From NCBI GenBank assembly GCA_025617745.1, contig CM046869.1:18182994-18246993 (forward strand): 64,000 nucleotides of DNA. The letters run 5' to 3'. Numbering within the stretch: the first letter of the stretch is position 1; the number at the start of each line of letters is the position of its first letter. Under the pieces are notes generated by a model. It was not told the origin of the DNA. It worked only from the letters and a program-made list of their open reading frames with translations, and made no database searches. The translations under genes were made by a program, and so were the position numbers. Positions 33,170-46,055 of the stretch are shown piece by piece. Source of the DNA: Heliocidaris erythrogramma. Its lineage: Eukaryota > Echinodermata > Echinoidea > Camarodonta > Echinometridae.

Positions 33170-33720
33170 TCATTAAAAGGTGAAGAGGTGACAAAAGTCA
33201 TTAATGCAGTAATTAGCAAAATGATCTTACACTAATGGTTATTATGGGGTATGATAAAATATTCATTATATGTAAGCGGTAACAAAGTCATTACAGAGAG
33301 TAATTAGCAAAAAATTATCATATACCGTACACATCTGTGATTGTGATATATGATAACGCACTCATATTTTAATGTGATGGCAGAGTCATTAAAGACAGTA
33401 ATTAGCACGTTGCATTTTTGCAACTTTCAGTTTTTGTGTGATATTCATTTTATGGAAAAGGTGACAAAATCCATTAAAGGCAGTAAATTAGCCAAATGAT
33501 CGTATCCAATACATCTTTGCGACTATTATTTTTGGGTATGATAAAATATTCATTACATGTATATGTAAGTTGTGACAAAAGTCATTAAAGGCAGTAATTA
33601 GCAAAATATAATACACTATGCTTTTGTTCAACCGTTATTGAGGGGAATGATAATAATATTGATCATGTGTGATTATATGTAAGTACGTGGACTGAAGAAA
33701 AAAAGTCATTTAAGAGAGTC
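33170..33720 (+). repeat. Tandem array of ~95-110 bp units
   Basis: GTGACAAAAGTCATTAAAGG with CAGTAATTAGCAAAA recurs near 33190, 33280, 33378, 33462, 33572 and 33690. Each is linked to GGTATGATAAAATATTCATT. Six units differ by small indels. Confidence 0.85.
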
Positions 33721-34017
33721 ATTTAAGAATTTGCAAAAGTTTCTTGCTACGAAATTGGCTGTCATTAACAGTTTGCGAAAGTTTCTGGTTTTACAGCATG
33801 TCCAGGCCACGTACCTATGGCATTAATTGTCCCATATATGTAAATGTCTGTATTGCCAATTTTCAGGGTAAGTGGGGTTTCAGCATATTTTTCTCTTTTT
33901 TTACATTTGAGCAGGCCTAAACTTTACAATATTTGATTTTGATTTTACATGACAACAATTTATTATGATTTTGAAATATGCTTTCTTGAAGGTTTACAGC
34001 AAATACTCAAAATTGGC

Positions 34018-34664
34018 TTTAAAGGGAAATTAACCTCAGCGTATGAATTAGCTTATTTTGAATGGTGTAGTATATGCCTCTTATTTGATACATACAAGAA
34101 TCATGTAAAAACATAGGATATAGATATAAATCACTATTTTCCAGCCAAGTTATCGTCTGCTAGCAATAATAAGGGGGCTGCCATTACTTTATGTGTACAC
34201 GAAAATATTTTTCATCCCAAGTAAAATTTCCTTCATCGTTAACTTGTAATTGATTTTTAGAGGACAAATATATATTAGATATAGTCACATATTCTGAAAT
34301 GTAAGTTTAGTTTTATATATTTTTTAAAAGGTCTTAATTTATTCATAAAAAATATACTTTCTGTACGTGGAGACGGAGAATTGACGTCAAGGACGGAGAC
34401 AATCGTAACAATACCAAAACAAAGCGAGGAATCTGCATTACAGGATGGCTATTAGAACTCATGGGTCGTCAATTATCTAGGCCCATGGCCAATAACAATC
34501 GTAATACAATCAGAACAAAGCGACGTATCTGTTGTAAAGGTAGGCTATTATCAATGCATATGGTACCTAATGATCCGTGTCATGCACAAAATGGCAGCCT
34601 CCATGGAAAGACGTAGCAGACGATTCCGCATCTAGAATATCACGTGGGGTTAATTGTCCTTTAA
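34018..34664. mobile_element. 647-bp inverted-repeat element
   Basis: Left end TTTAAAGGGAAATTAACCTCA and right end TGGGGTTAATTGTCCTTTAAA are inverted copies (17 of 21 positions). The inside has a duplicated CAATCGTAACAATACCAAAA / CAATCGTAATACAATCAGAA segment followed by CAAAGCGA (34400-34430 and 34496-34526). No coding frame. Confidence 0.7.
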
Positions 34665-35879
34665 ACATATCCTCATACCGGGGGAGATAACAAGTAAGGG
34701 TACTTCTACAAATATCATAAGGAAACACATATTGATATGTTTGTTTTTGCATGATAAGAATTCATACAAAGAAACAAAATGACACAGGTATTAATGATTG
34801 ATGTACACTACCGAAGTAAAGGTACTTCTGAAAATATCATGGAAAGGAAACTGATATAATTAATTTTATTATGATAAGAATGCTAAAAGGAAAATGGCTC
34901 TATCTATGATTGATCTTCACGACATAAGGTCAGTGTGAGAAGATAAGGTGAGTCTTAGTCAGGCTATGTTTATACATATCTTGAGAGCTGTACATAGCCT
35001 CATAGGTATTCCCCGAAGTATCAACATAGAATTACAGAGAAGATTAATAGAGGCCCAGTGGGGCTACATTGACTGATGTAATGATCATTCTATATACAAG
35101 AAGACAAATTAAAGGTATACTCTAACAGATTTTTAGTTTTATTCATCAATGAAGGAAATAAGAATTGTACTATTTTTGTGAAGTTGTCTCTATTGGGTGA
35201 TCCTGTGCCATGTTTCTTGTACCACATTTGTCTTTTATCCCATATATTTCATAAAAAAATGGAGAATCTCCCAATATGACCATTGAATAGTGGTTCTTCC
35301 TGGTATTGCTACCTTTATTCACTGTTATATCAGATTTTTCATTTGTTAATGAAATATGTGGATAAAGGTCATGTGTCGTATGGGGCACATTGAATGAAAC
35401 TGAATGGACAGGCTGAATCTCTAGATAATGTATTGCAATTTAATTAGCTAATCCAATTTATCAAATACATGTATGTACAGCAGGGCATCATTTTTGTAAA
35501 TAAATTATTCATTAAACCACATTTTGACTTCCAAGCTTTCAGGGATTGCTATGAAAGGAGCAGACACATCATAAAGAAACATATTTCTTCACAGTATTTT
35601 TCTTCACATAAATCATTTATTTCAGAAAGGATGTGGCTGTGTTTTCTGCAGTAAAGTTCAGCTGATTGCTCTGCAAACAAATAACAAATAACAAACAAAA
35701 CAAAAAGAAATGTGAAAACACATTTTTTTTTCTCCTTGAAACTAAAGTTCTTCTTCCCAGAAAGTTCCTTGATATGTTTTGGGCATAGTGTCATGTTCTT
35801 GGCACAATTTGGAGGCGGTGTACCAGATGCTCCGGTGATATTTATCACAACAGCTTTGTACTCCAACTGAATACATCAT

Positions 35880-36110
35880 GTACTAAACTTTAACCCTGGA
35901 CCAAACACCATACCTAACTCTAACCCTTAACCTAACCTAACCTAAAACCCTACTGCAAAGCTAACCCTAAGCCTATATCTTTGACGAAATAAAGCCTGGA
36001 GCAATTGTAACCCTACTGCAAACCTAACCCTAAGCCTATATCTTTGACGAAATAAAGCCCGGAGCAATTGTCGCCGGAGCACCTAAACCTAACCTTAAAC
36101 CCTATTTCAA
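35880..36110. repeat. CTAACC-core dispersed repeat, tandem copy
   Basis: CCCTGGACCAAACACCATACC, then CTAACC units, then AACCCTAAGCCTATATCTTT and GACGAAATAAAGCCTGGAGC. The segment CCTACTGCAAACCTAACCCT through GAGCAATTGT occurs twice in tandem (period about 79 bp, at about 35949 and 36011). It ends CGCCGGAGCACC. Confidence 0.8.
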
Positions 36111-37019
36111 CCCCAACCCTAACCTATATATTTGACTTTAAAAAAAAACGGGGTCAGGAGTTGGTCTAGCGCATAATGTCTAAATTCATCTCCCTGCATT
36201 CGCCTACAAACTGACTCTGATCAATTCTCAGTCACGTCTTTTAAATTACGTTAAAGGTCGGTTCATATAAGATTGATAGACCTCTGCAAAAACCCAATTA
36301 ACAACAACAGCAACCGGAGAAAATGTTGCGGGAGCAAATATTGGGAGCACCGGTTTACTTTGTCACGTGTGAACAAGGGTAAACCGGTGCTCCAACATTT
36401 ACCTTGTCTTATGTGAACAAGGCCTAATGAAGATGAAATTGAGATGGAGCCCCATTTCTTCTCGAATGCCAAATTATGTGAGATTGGAAGTTATATTGTG
36501 TTTGACGAAATTAATGCATGATTGTCATTTTTGTCAAGCACGTTTACCAACTTTGATAATATTTGATTGCAGGATACATGCAGTTGAGATATGATTCATT
36601 ATTTGCACTCGTGTTCATGAATTTTGAACCATTTCAAACTGTCAATCGTCAGTCTCCCGTACAGTGTAGTAGGAACTGGGTACTTATCACCTCTCAAATT
36701 CGGATTCTTTACTATTCACCCAGTGGCCTACAATGTTCAGCTTTCATAACTCCCTCATTCACTTCACAGTTCTCGATTCTATATGATATTATTTGACAGT
36801 TGAAAGCTTGTTCTTTTTAAACAGTAAAATAGATTCATGTTATATATCATTTTGAGCTCTGTATCAAGATACACAAAGTGAAAAAGAGAACCTTTATTTT
36901 TAAAAAATTGTCGCAATAAATAGATTTGTGATACATGTACCAGCCTGTATAATTGCTGGCAGCATAAGGTTTAACACTTAATGTTGGTCTAATCAGAAGC
37001 AGAAGAATATTGAGGGGTA

Positions 37020-37520
37020 ACTGTGCTGGTCATATACATGTAGTCACCAAAATGTATCCTTAAAGTGAATTCACAGTTAACCATATGAACACAGTGTGGT
37101 AACAGTGTGGACGAAACATTTTTCATTGTGTTGGGGTCCTTATTGTGTGAGTCATAGAGTAATCACACAGCCATCATAATATAAAACGATTGTAAGAACG
37201 TAGTCACCACAGTGTGTACGTACAGTGAATGCACAGTTGAATAAATTAATGCAGTGTGGTGACAGTGTGGACACAACATTTTCACCATGTGGTTATCATC
37301 AGCAGTGAATCTTAGAGTAAATACACAGATAACATGGGGTGAAAGGTTTGTAAGAACAAATTCAACCCGTTTTGTTCATACAGTGAATGATCAGTCAACC
37401 ATATATGCACACAGTGTGGTAGCAGTGTGGACACAACATTTTCACTGTGGAGATCCTCATGTGAAATATTGAGTAATGACACAGTCATCATGGAGTGAAA
37501 GGAGTTCCATCATGTGAATG
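37020..37520 (+). repeat. Tandem array of ~160-165 bp units rich in CACAGTGTGG
   Basis: Units start near 37030, 37198 and 37360. Each has GTCACCA / AACCCG, a TACAGTGAATG(C)ACAGT word, ATGCACACAGTGTGGTAGCA, GTGTGGACACAACATTTTCA and GAGTAATGACACAGTCATCA. CACAGTGTGG also occurs once more at 37659 outside the array. Three units with roughly 80% identity. Confidence 0.85.
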
Positions 37521-39599
37521 AATACCTTTACTGTGGTGACATAATGAAAAATACAGTCATAAAGTGGATTGCACACAACATTGTATGTTCGCACAGTTTT
37601 ACACAATGTTCCCACACAGAATAAATTTGACACAGCGGAGGAGAAAACATAGTTTGCCACAGTGTGGTTACATAATTCCACTTAATGTAAACAATTGTTT
37701 GTGATACCACTTTTACCAATTGCACCCATAAAATGTATGGAAATATATGGTTTGATATTGAAAGGGATAATTATGGAAAGCATCAATCGGTATCATGATT
37801 ATATTCCTTGGTCACCTGTTCAACATATAACTGTCTTTTAGCGAGAGTTCGAAAGGAATGTTGATATGGCTAAAAGCAATAATTATATTCTTTTTCAAAA
37901 GTAAGACAGATTAGTATCCCTCATCATGCATTAATCCCCTCCAGATAATGAATGGACTTGTCCATTCATGCACTGAAAGTGTACACTAGGCTTGACTGCT
38001 AGGTCGCTCCACCCGCTCAAGGGGGATGCACAAGTGATGCCAGGGGAGAAGGTTATTGATGTCTCTCTATTAAAGTCTCACCCTCCAAGAGAAGCCTGGC
38101 TTTTTTTTAGCTCCCAGTCACCCAACTCTGCCAGAAACATAAGAGAAAAAGTCACTTCTACTTGATAATGCTCATATTTCTCTCTCAGTATCTCTCTCTC
38201 TCTCTTCCTCTTCCCCCATCTGCAGTCCGTGACGAGAAGGGATGAGTATAGTGAGAGAAAGTGAGTGGGAGAAGCCAGATTAGTTCAACCGGCCACTCTT
38301 GTTTCGCTCCTTTCTTCGTTATTGCACCAGTGTGGGGAAGCTATCAATAGCACGATGCCCTTTTAATGTAGCGAGTTCACGTTTTTCGGGCAAGCGATAC
38401 CCGGTTGTCATAAAGAAGTCAATACGTTATTAGCCAAACTCTGGTGGTGGAGCCTGCGCCAACCAGGTGTCCGTGATTTAGGGTTTGCAGGGAGGAGGGG
38501 AATCAGGGAAATCGCTCTATTGTGGCAATCGGTACCTCGTATTAGGACTGTTAAGGGGGTGTACAACCGATTTCTCCAACCAAGACTTAATGGAACATTA
38601 ACTTGGTGCATGTGCCAGTGATGGTAGGTCATTAGGAGAACAATCTTTGAAAGATGATATCATGTGAGATTAAAATGAGATTTATCTACTTGGTGGTGAA
38701 GTGGTTGAATTTCTCCTTTCAATTTCTTTCAGTGGTCTTTAACTTCATTCAGATGAGATATTGGTATGATTGAAAGTCTTTGGAAGCAAAGACCTACAAT
38801 TTTTTATTCCACACAGCATTGGAGGATATTTATAGCACGTATGACAGGATTATTTCTAAGCACTGGATTTATGGTATAATGCAGCTGAGGCAGTTTTCAA
38901 GGTGTTCTTGTTGCTATTGTCCGTGGAATTAGTGGAAATGTCTTTATCCAGGATATCATGATAGATAAGGAGCAGTGGGATCAATATTTTCTTGTTCAGA
39001 GTGAGCTTTTGTGGATGTGCTGTTTTAAAAGTGAGATTACCCCCAATTAAACCATCTTCATATATTTTTCTTTCTTTACTGGTGAAGATTCAAGCTTTAC
39101 AGAGTGAAATAGCTCTCTGCCTCCATATTCTTTTATAGCTGATTCTCAAGAAGCATCTCATGGTGGGAAGGCTCTGTGTGTATTTAAATGAACTCCGGTC
39201 AATTTTTTGTATTTATATTCAGAAGGAAGCAAGCTGCAACTCTCAAATCAGTGCTTTAGGAAGTCTGAAGGGAAAGCTGATGTTTCTCATTGACGAAGGA
39301 ATCTACTACTACAACCTTCCAGGAAATGTTCCATGTGCTAAGCCACAGATTGTGATTTCATTCCTTAAAGATTGGAGGAATTTTGAGTATCACCTGAGCT
39401 CCGCAATTCTAGATTTCTTCATCAACCGGTTAAGAGCCTTTCGGTATCTTTGGGACAGGGTGAAGGATGTTTTTCAATATCGTATTCCAATGTCTGCAAA
39501 GAGAGAACGGTATTCCTTGTAGATGGATAGCTATTGGCAATTTAACAAGCTCAAAAATGAGGAGAAAGAAAAGGAAAAAAAAAGGAACAAGGATAGGAT

Positions 39600-40317
39600 G
39601 AAATGCAAGGAAGAGAGAGAGAGAGTGAGAGAGAAATGAAAAGAGGCAGAGACAGAGAGAGAGAGAAAGGAAAAGTGAAAGAGAGAAAGGAAAAGAGGAA
39701 GAGAGAAAGAAAAAAGAGGAAGAGAGACATGGAGAGAGAAGTGGCGAAACATATGGAGAGAGACTAAAAAAGAGATGGAGACTGAGAGAGAGAGACAGAG
39801 AGAGAGGGGGGGGGGGGGGAAGGGGGAGACAGAGACAGAAAATGGAAGTGGATATAGGGGGAGAAGGAACAGATAGGATTACCAGAAGAAAAAAAAGAAG
39901 ATGAATAGTATAAGAGAAAGAAGATAGAATAATATGCAGAAGGAGAAAATATAGAAGAGTTAGGAGGGGGGAGGAGGAGAAACAAGGATCAAATGGAGAG
40001 GAGGAAGAGAAGAGGAAAGTGGTAATGTGCATGTGCAGAAAGATCCTGAGAAGATCTAGTTTTCTGATGGAAAGTGTAAGAGAGATAGAGAGAGAGATTC
40101 ATATACAAAATATAAAGAAATGAAAATGAGAAAGAGAAAGAAAGAGAAAGGGAGAGAAGGAGAGGAATAGAAATAATATCAAGTCTTAGCATGTGAAAGT
40201 ATGATAATGCACAGAAGAATTCTGAAAAAATGTAGTCTTCTAATGGAAAGTTTGAGAGATAGAGAGAAAGAGATTCAGAGAGAAGAAAAGAATGGGAAAG
40301 AGGAAGGAGGAGAGATT

Positions 40318-40349
<32 letters not shown>

Positions 40350-40370
40350 AAGAAAGCGAATATCAAGTCC
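39600..40370. repeat. GA-rich block with an inner duplication
   Basis: Interrupted (GA)n, GAAAGGAAAAG and a run of 13 G at about 39807. The segment CAGAAAGATCCTGAGAAGAT ... TTTTCTGATGGAAAGTGT (40036-40078) recurs diverged at 40210-40255 as CAGAAGAATTCTGAAAAAAT ... CTTCTAATGGAAAGTTT. Long minus-strand frames are Leu/Ser/Phe strings and are not genes. Confidence 0.85.
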
Positions 40371-41217
40371 TTAGCTCGATGATTCTGGTAACGCTGTCAT
40401 CATGTGTTGTTACGACCCTAAAATGCAATCTACTGAGCTGCTATGAAATGTTGCCATTGTCTTGCAAAAATAATGGTCTCCCATCGTGGAGTATTGATGA
40501 CTTCATGTTAGGTTATGTCTCTAAGGATGGCCCCATTCAAACAAGCGGTGAACAGCCTAAAAAAAAAAAACCGAGGGGGGGGGGGGGCTTTAAGCGTACT
40601 GCTCTTCATATTTCTATATCTTATAACAGCGAAAATAAGTAAGCGTAAATCCCTTTGTTGCGTCATACGTTCCAACTTGCCTTTCATTTAATACACAAAA
40701 TAAAACGAGGCTTTATACAGCTGCATATGTGAACGAGCCATAAGGTTGGCCCCATTCAAACTCCTCCATCAGTGACAGTTTAGTAGGCTTGTTCTCACTT
40801 GCTTGCAATTCCAGAAAACTTTGAGATAGAAAAAAAGTGCTCCCATCATGGAGTACCAGTGGCTTTGTGTCATATTGGTGATCCGACATTTTTTCCAGCC
40901 ACATCTGCTGCAGGCTTCAATTTGTCAAAGGTGAATTGTTAGGGTTAAGGTTCAAGTTTATTTGTGCTGCTCACTTTGAGAGTGTGGACATTTTGAAAGG
41001 ATCCGGGGAAACTCGGCATTACGCTAGGAATATTCCGACTCTGCACAAAATCAAGTTACCCAAGAGAGCTGAATTTATTATCTCCTCAAACATCTAATCT
41101 GAAAACAATTATTTTGGGGAAAACATCAATTCATCCGGGAAGTAATTATGGATGCGTCCCTCGTTTATCACCACTCATGAATTAAGTGCCTACTTGTTGT
41201 GTCATTAGCAATCATAT

Positions 41218-41290
41218 GTGGGTTAGAATTAGGTTTTAGGTTTGGTTTAGGTTAGGAGTTATCGTGGGGTATAGTATTTAGTCCCGAGTT
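41218..41290. repeat. CTAACC-core repeat, inverted fragment
   Basis: GTTAGAATTAGGTTTTAGGT, TTGGTTTAGGTTAGGAGTTA and GGGGTATAGTATTTAGTCCC are the minus-strand form of CCTAACTCCTAACCTAAACC and the flanking TACTATACCCC word of the family. Confidence 0.6.
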
Positions 41291-42125
41291 TAAGTAAATG
41301 CTTTAGTTAGTGCTCGAAATTGACCATGTAGCAATTTTTCGCCAGAGTACGTGCAATACATGCATCGGGTTATCTCTAAGGAAAGTCCCATTCTCGCTTC
41401 TCCCTCATTGACATCGGAGTAGGTCTGTTCTCACTGGCTTGCTATTTCAGAAACTGAATGAGATACCATTAGATACAAGCTCAAAGCAAGGAGTTATCAC
41501 AGAACAAATGTATCAATGGTTTGAAAGAATTTGAATTTGAAAATTAAACCCAACCTTCCACCCAACATGAATCATTCAATTTTGATAAAGTTAGAAAATA
41601 TTTCATTTAATACGACCATGTAAGGAATCATGAATAGATCAATGTCACATTTTAGAATTGAAGATATTTTTTATTTCATTGTGGTATAAAATCTAACCCA
41701 ATATACTCTTTATTAATGTAAATAATCAAATTCTTTATGTTCAAGCGAGGAAGAACCTAAAAAGATTCGAAAGTTTGTTTTTTTTCCAATACTTGTGAAG
41801 TCAATACCTGATATGCAAATAAAGATCTGATTCATTTCTAAAGTCAAGAACTTTCACTGTTGATAATGAACTTCAGAATATAAGGTTTTACTTAAGTTAA
41901 GTGTCTACTTTTCTGGAATTTCTGGAAGAAATCCCTATACTTTTCCTCTGGGCAGTGTCTATTTCGTGAGTGGGCTCTGTTTATTTGAATGATCTAAACA
42001 ACTGCCTCGCATTGTAAACAATAAAAAAGGAAGCCATTAATATCCTCCTCGTTTGGGGGAAATTGGATGCCATCTTATAGGCATCTATCACCCTGATAGA
42101 TAATGGGGAGAATAGGAGTGAAAGG

Positions 42126-42364
42126 TTAAATGCATCCATTAAAGGGAAAGTACCTGTTTTTACACTCAGCTTTGATTGTTTGGTTGAATAAACATCAAAA
42201 TTAATGTGTACAGGTTTAAATAGAACTCACAAACTATTATGACTGTTAAATGCATCCATTAAAGGGAAAAGTACACAGCTTTTATTCTTCAACTTTGATT
42301 GGCTGAATAAATACCAAAATCGATGTGTACAGGTTTAAATAAAACTCGCAATCTCTTATGACTG
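42126..42364 (+). repeat. Two-copy tandem duplication, 120-bp period
   Basis: TTAAATGCATCCATTAAAGG starts both units (42126, 42246). Both share GTGTACAGGTTTAAAT, AACTC-CAA and TTATGACT. About 88% alike by eye. Confidence 0.88.
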
Positions 42365-42887
42365 TATATTTTTTAAATGACATATTAGACCTGAGCATTT
42401 TTTCAAACTTTATTATATTCTAACACACATATTTCATACACCCCAAATGAGAGTTTTGGGTAACATCTTCAGCAAATCAAAATGAGATTCATTCATGGTG
42501 AAGAAATTTTTGTTGCTGTATTATGGGATAAGTCAGATGCTGGAAAGCAAAACACATGCTATATCAAGATATTTGTTGATTTTCTGCTGCTTCTTTTTTT
42601 GTTACTCTCATTCTCTCTACCCTGAGATAATTCACCTTTGAATTTCATTCACGCATTTAAGACCTTTTCCATGATTATGAAGCAATTTTTGTGCATTTTA
42701 TATCATCACTTTGGTAATATCAGCTGTAAGAAAGTTATGAAGGAAACTTATTTATCATTTCACATTGATATTTTACTTCTCTTTCATCCATCTTCGTAAT
42801 AAAACTTTTCTTGTGTGTCTCTGTTTTTGTTGCTTTCCCTTTTTCTCCTGGTCTTTCTTTATCCTCACCCCTTTCTCTTTATTTAGA

Positions 42888-43338
42888 GAAACAATGAAAA
42901 TCACTAGACAAATTGGCAACCCAGTCATTGGTTTGTGATGTCAAAGGTACATGTACACAACTTTTGTTTATATTCATAATACAAATTCTCAAATTTTGTC
43001 CAAGAATATGAGTTTTCGCATAACTAGAACCAAATTACATATATATGTTTTTGCGTGTAGAAACCTTTACAAAATATTTCAAGAACTTCAAGAACTTATT
43101 CGTATTTTTTCAAAATATTGCTTTCCATAATCATTCATTTTTTTATGTATATTGTATAAAATCTTCATATTTTCATGATTTTTACAGAAAATTATATACT
43201 CTGTATTTGTGTATACATGAAAAAACATATTACTATAAATGTAAGTTGGTTCAAGTCATGATGAAATCATATATTTGGACAACAAATTAAAATTTGTATG
43301 ACGAATATGCCAATTTGTCTAGTGATTTTCATTGTTTC
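42888..43338. mobile_element. Fold-back element with exact 31-bp arms
   Basis: GAAACAATGAAAATCACTAG (continuing ACAAATTGGCA) at 42888-42918 is repeated exactly in inverted form at 43308-43338. The 389 bp between are AT-rich with no coding frame. Confidence 0.75.
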
Positions 43339-43732
43339 CCCAGTTTTTCATGCAACTAAAAAATTCATAACTTGCTTATTAGTCGTTCGTTTTTCCTCAA
43401 ACTTTTTTTTGATCTGTTGGTCTGATTTTTGTGCTTCTATCAAAACCAAGAAAAAAAAACAAATGGCTCCTCATTTCTCTATGTTTTCAGAAACTAAAAC
43501 ATGATTTGACTACGAGTAATAATAATTACGAGTTTTAGAGCAACTGTTATTCTGGAATTTGATGTTTAGCTCATTTCATTTGGTTGCTTCTAGGGCGAGA
43601 TTTCACAGTTTAGCTGAGACTCTTCAGCAGCGGTTTTACGTAAACAAATTGTTTATTTTATGCAAATTAGGCAGGACGGAGTGAAAGCTTTCGGGTGGCT
43701 AATTGTAGTGTAGGCCGCGATTGTACCCACCT

Positions 43733-44145
43733 GTTCAGACTGCCTTAATTCATTTTATGGCTATACAAAAATTGTGCAGCTATACGATACAAAGAAACAT
43801 TGTACATGTATAATGAAACGTATAGCGAAACACATGTTTGAGCAGCTTTTCAAACTAAAACTCAATAAAGAATCAGCATCCACTTGTAGTCTGAACGTAT
43901 CGTACAAGAATCGTATAACTGGGCGCGGCTTATTGTGGTGCGCACATGATGTGACCGATCAGCTGCCATATTGTCGCTGTCCATCGCTGTCCATGATGCA
44001 ACCTGATACAAGACATATGGTGTCAGCTGACTTCCCCAAAACCTGTGTCTTTATACAGTATAGTCTGTACACCCCTTTCGCTAATCACGATTCTTTATAC
44101 GTTTCTTTATACGAGTCTCGTATAACTTTCCTGTAGTCTGAACTG
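43733..44145. mobile_element. Candidate inverted-repeat element with GTTCAGACT ends
   Basis: GTTCAGACTGCCTTAA at the left and GTAGTCTGAAC at the right are short inverted partners. GGCTATAC near the left and GGCTATACC just beyond the right end repeat directly. Inside, CGTATAAC, ACGAGTCTCGTATAAC and ACGTTTCTTTATACG give short palindromes. The 120-codon frame at 43774-44136 lies within and has no domain. Confidence 0.5.
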
Positions 44146-45914
44146 GCTATACCTGTCTGTCTCCTGCCCCTCTCCAGTATCTGTTATTCTCACTGAACAT
44201 ACACTCATCATGATTTTGTTTTTCTATCTCCATCTCAACACTTTCTTTTTCCCTTCCTTCACCATTTTCCATTCAAATTCCTTCTCTTACTCTTTCCTTT
44301 CCTCGCCCTTTCCCACCAGTTGGATAAGAATGCATAATCCATCAACTTAGATGTAAGGAAGTTTTGCAAATTAGAGGTGACAGAATCACTATTGTAATGA
44401 ATACTTGTTGGTCAACTCCAGCTTCACATCCAGCTTTACATCCATAATAAACATTTCATGTATGGTGATGATTGATTGCTGATGGATTTATGATTGCAGG
44501 CAAGGTCTGGCATAAGTTTTCATCACTCACATCAATGTCCTTTACAACCAGAGCTCAATGTACAATTATTGTGTGTAGATTTTATATTGACTATACATCA
44601 GTATGTCTGTTACATATAGCTTCTGAAAATATATGTTGAAATATCAATCCAAAAGGGGATGTAGGCAACAGATTTTTAGTGCCAGGTGGAATTTGAAGAA
44701 AAGTAACATTTTTTTTTTCTTTCTGTCATACGATTTCAATATTGGGATAAATTTGATGTAAAAGATATGAATTTTGGACTCTTGAGTGGTTGGCTCTAGT
44801 GCCAAATTGCAGCAATAGTATGAAATTTCTGTGAAAATAAATTTATTTATCCGTGCATTTATGGTTATTTATACTGCAGTAATAATGTACGTCTTGTTAT
44901 CATTCAAAATGAACATTAGATTTCTCCTCACGAATGATATTGATCAAAAGGGATAAGGCATGAGGGCAATGTTAGCTAGAGGATCAGTCGAAATTTTCAA
45001 CATGATTAGTTGATTTACACCAAAAATTAGTTCATTACCGAGCAGCTGTACATTTAAAACGTTTCTTATTACGTTTGTAGTGACTTGCCACAGGGTCTGA
45101 ACGCCTCCATACGCGACAGAGAATGGAGGAGTTCTGCACAAACTTTTGTCATTTGTCCGAAAACAGCTGCGCAATTTGCAAATCAATGCATGCCTCATTT
45201 AACCCTCTAGAAATGCAGCACTATTGACTTGCATTCAGTGCAGGTCTGTGCTCACGGGCAAGCCATGCTGATATCCTGTTGCACGAAAAGAGTGGTGTAC
45301 AACCTCCTTTTTGCACATATTCATGGATGTTTTGTGTCCGCTAACCCGTGAAAGACAAAATTACTCTTTTGATCAATAATAACTGCAATTTCAGACTTGT
45401 ATTGTACAGGGGTGCCACATTTCAGACAAAAGTAGGAATTCCTACTTTTTCAACATATTTTCTAGCCATAGAAAACCACTTTTTATGTACACAAGGGCCC
45501 ATTCTAGACGATTTTTCCTACTTTTTTTATCAATTCTAAGTGGCATCCCAGATTGTATTGAAGTTCAGTTGTACAGTTAAAGGGCATAATTATCTTTGGG
45601 AGTATTTCACATAATTATTTTTAGGAATAAATGCCAGAAACTCTGTTACAGGTGCAACAAATAAGCAGTCTAGATATAGTGTCAGGGTTGAAAAGAGGAA
45701 TTTTGTTAGTGTAAGATATTGATTTCTGAGCATTTATTGCCCAGGCATGTGTCGTGGAACTGCTATAATGTAGCAGTCCCCATCCAAGCTTAGTCTTGTA
45801 TAAAATATATTTGGACAAAGAAAAGAGTGCCTATTTGTCTTCAATTCAAAACATGGTTTGTTTATCTTGTGCAAAACTGTTAAGCCCCTATCACATAGGA
45901 GCGTATATAATGAG

Positions 45915-46055
45915 AGAGAGAGAGAGAGAGAGAAAGTGCTAAATTATGCCTAGCTTACTTAATTTTTCTTCTAAAATTTGGCAAAGTCCAGATACGACTA
46001 AATTCTTGGCCAAAATCTGTTTCTTAACCGCTCCCCCCCCCCCCCCCCCCCGCCC
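45915..46055. repeat. GA run and long C run
   Basis: (GA)11 at about 45912-45933 and a run of about 18 C at 46034-46051. Just after it (46140-46205) lies the tail word of family B (GACCTTTCCCAATAGTTTCT ... GCATGACCAGAAT). Confidence 0.75.

Noticed and set aside
35880-36110. True telomere or chromosome-fusion scar
   Set aside because: Repeats are degenerate and share fixed non-telomeric flanks with the copies at 3528 and 9636.
39160-39522. 120-codon plus-strand frame
   Set aside because: No recognised domain, Leu/Ile/Phe-rich, no convincing splice context; likely chance.
43774-44136. 120-codon frame with several Cys
   Set aside because: Lies inside a candidate inverted-repeat element with TCGTATAAC palindromes.
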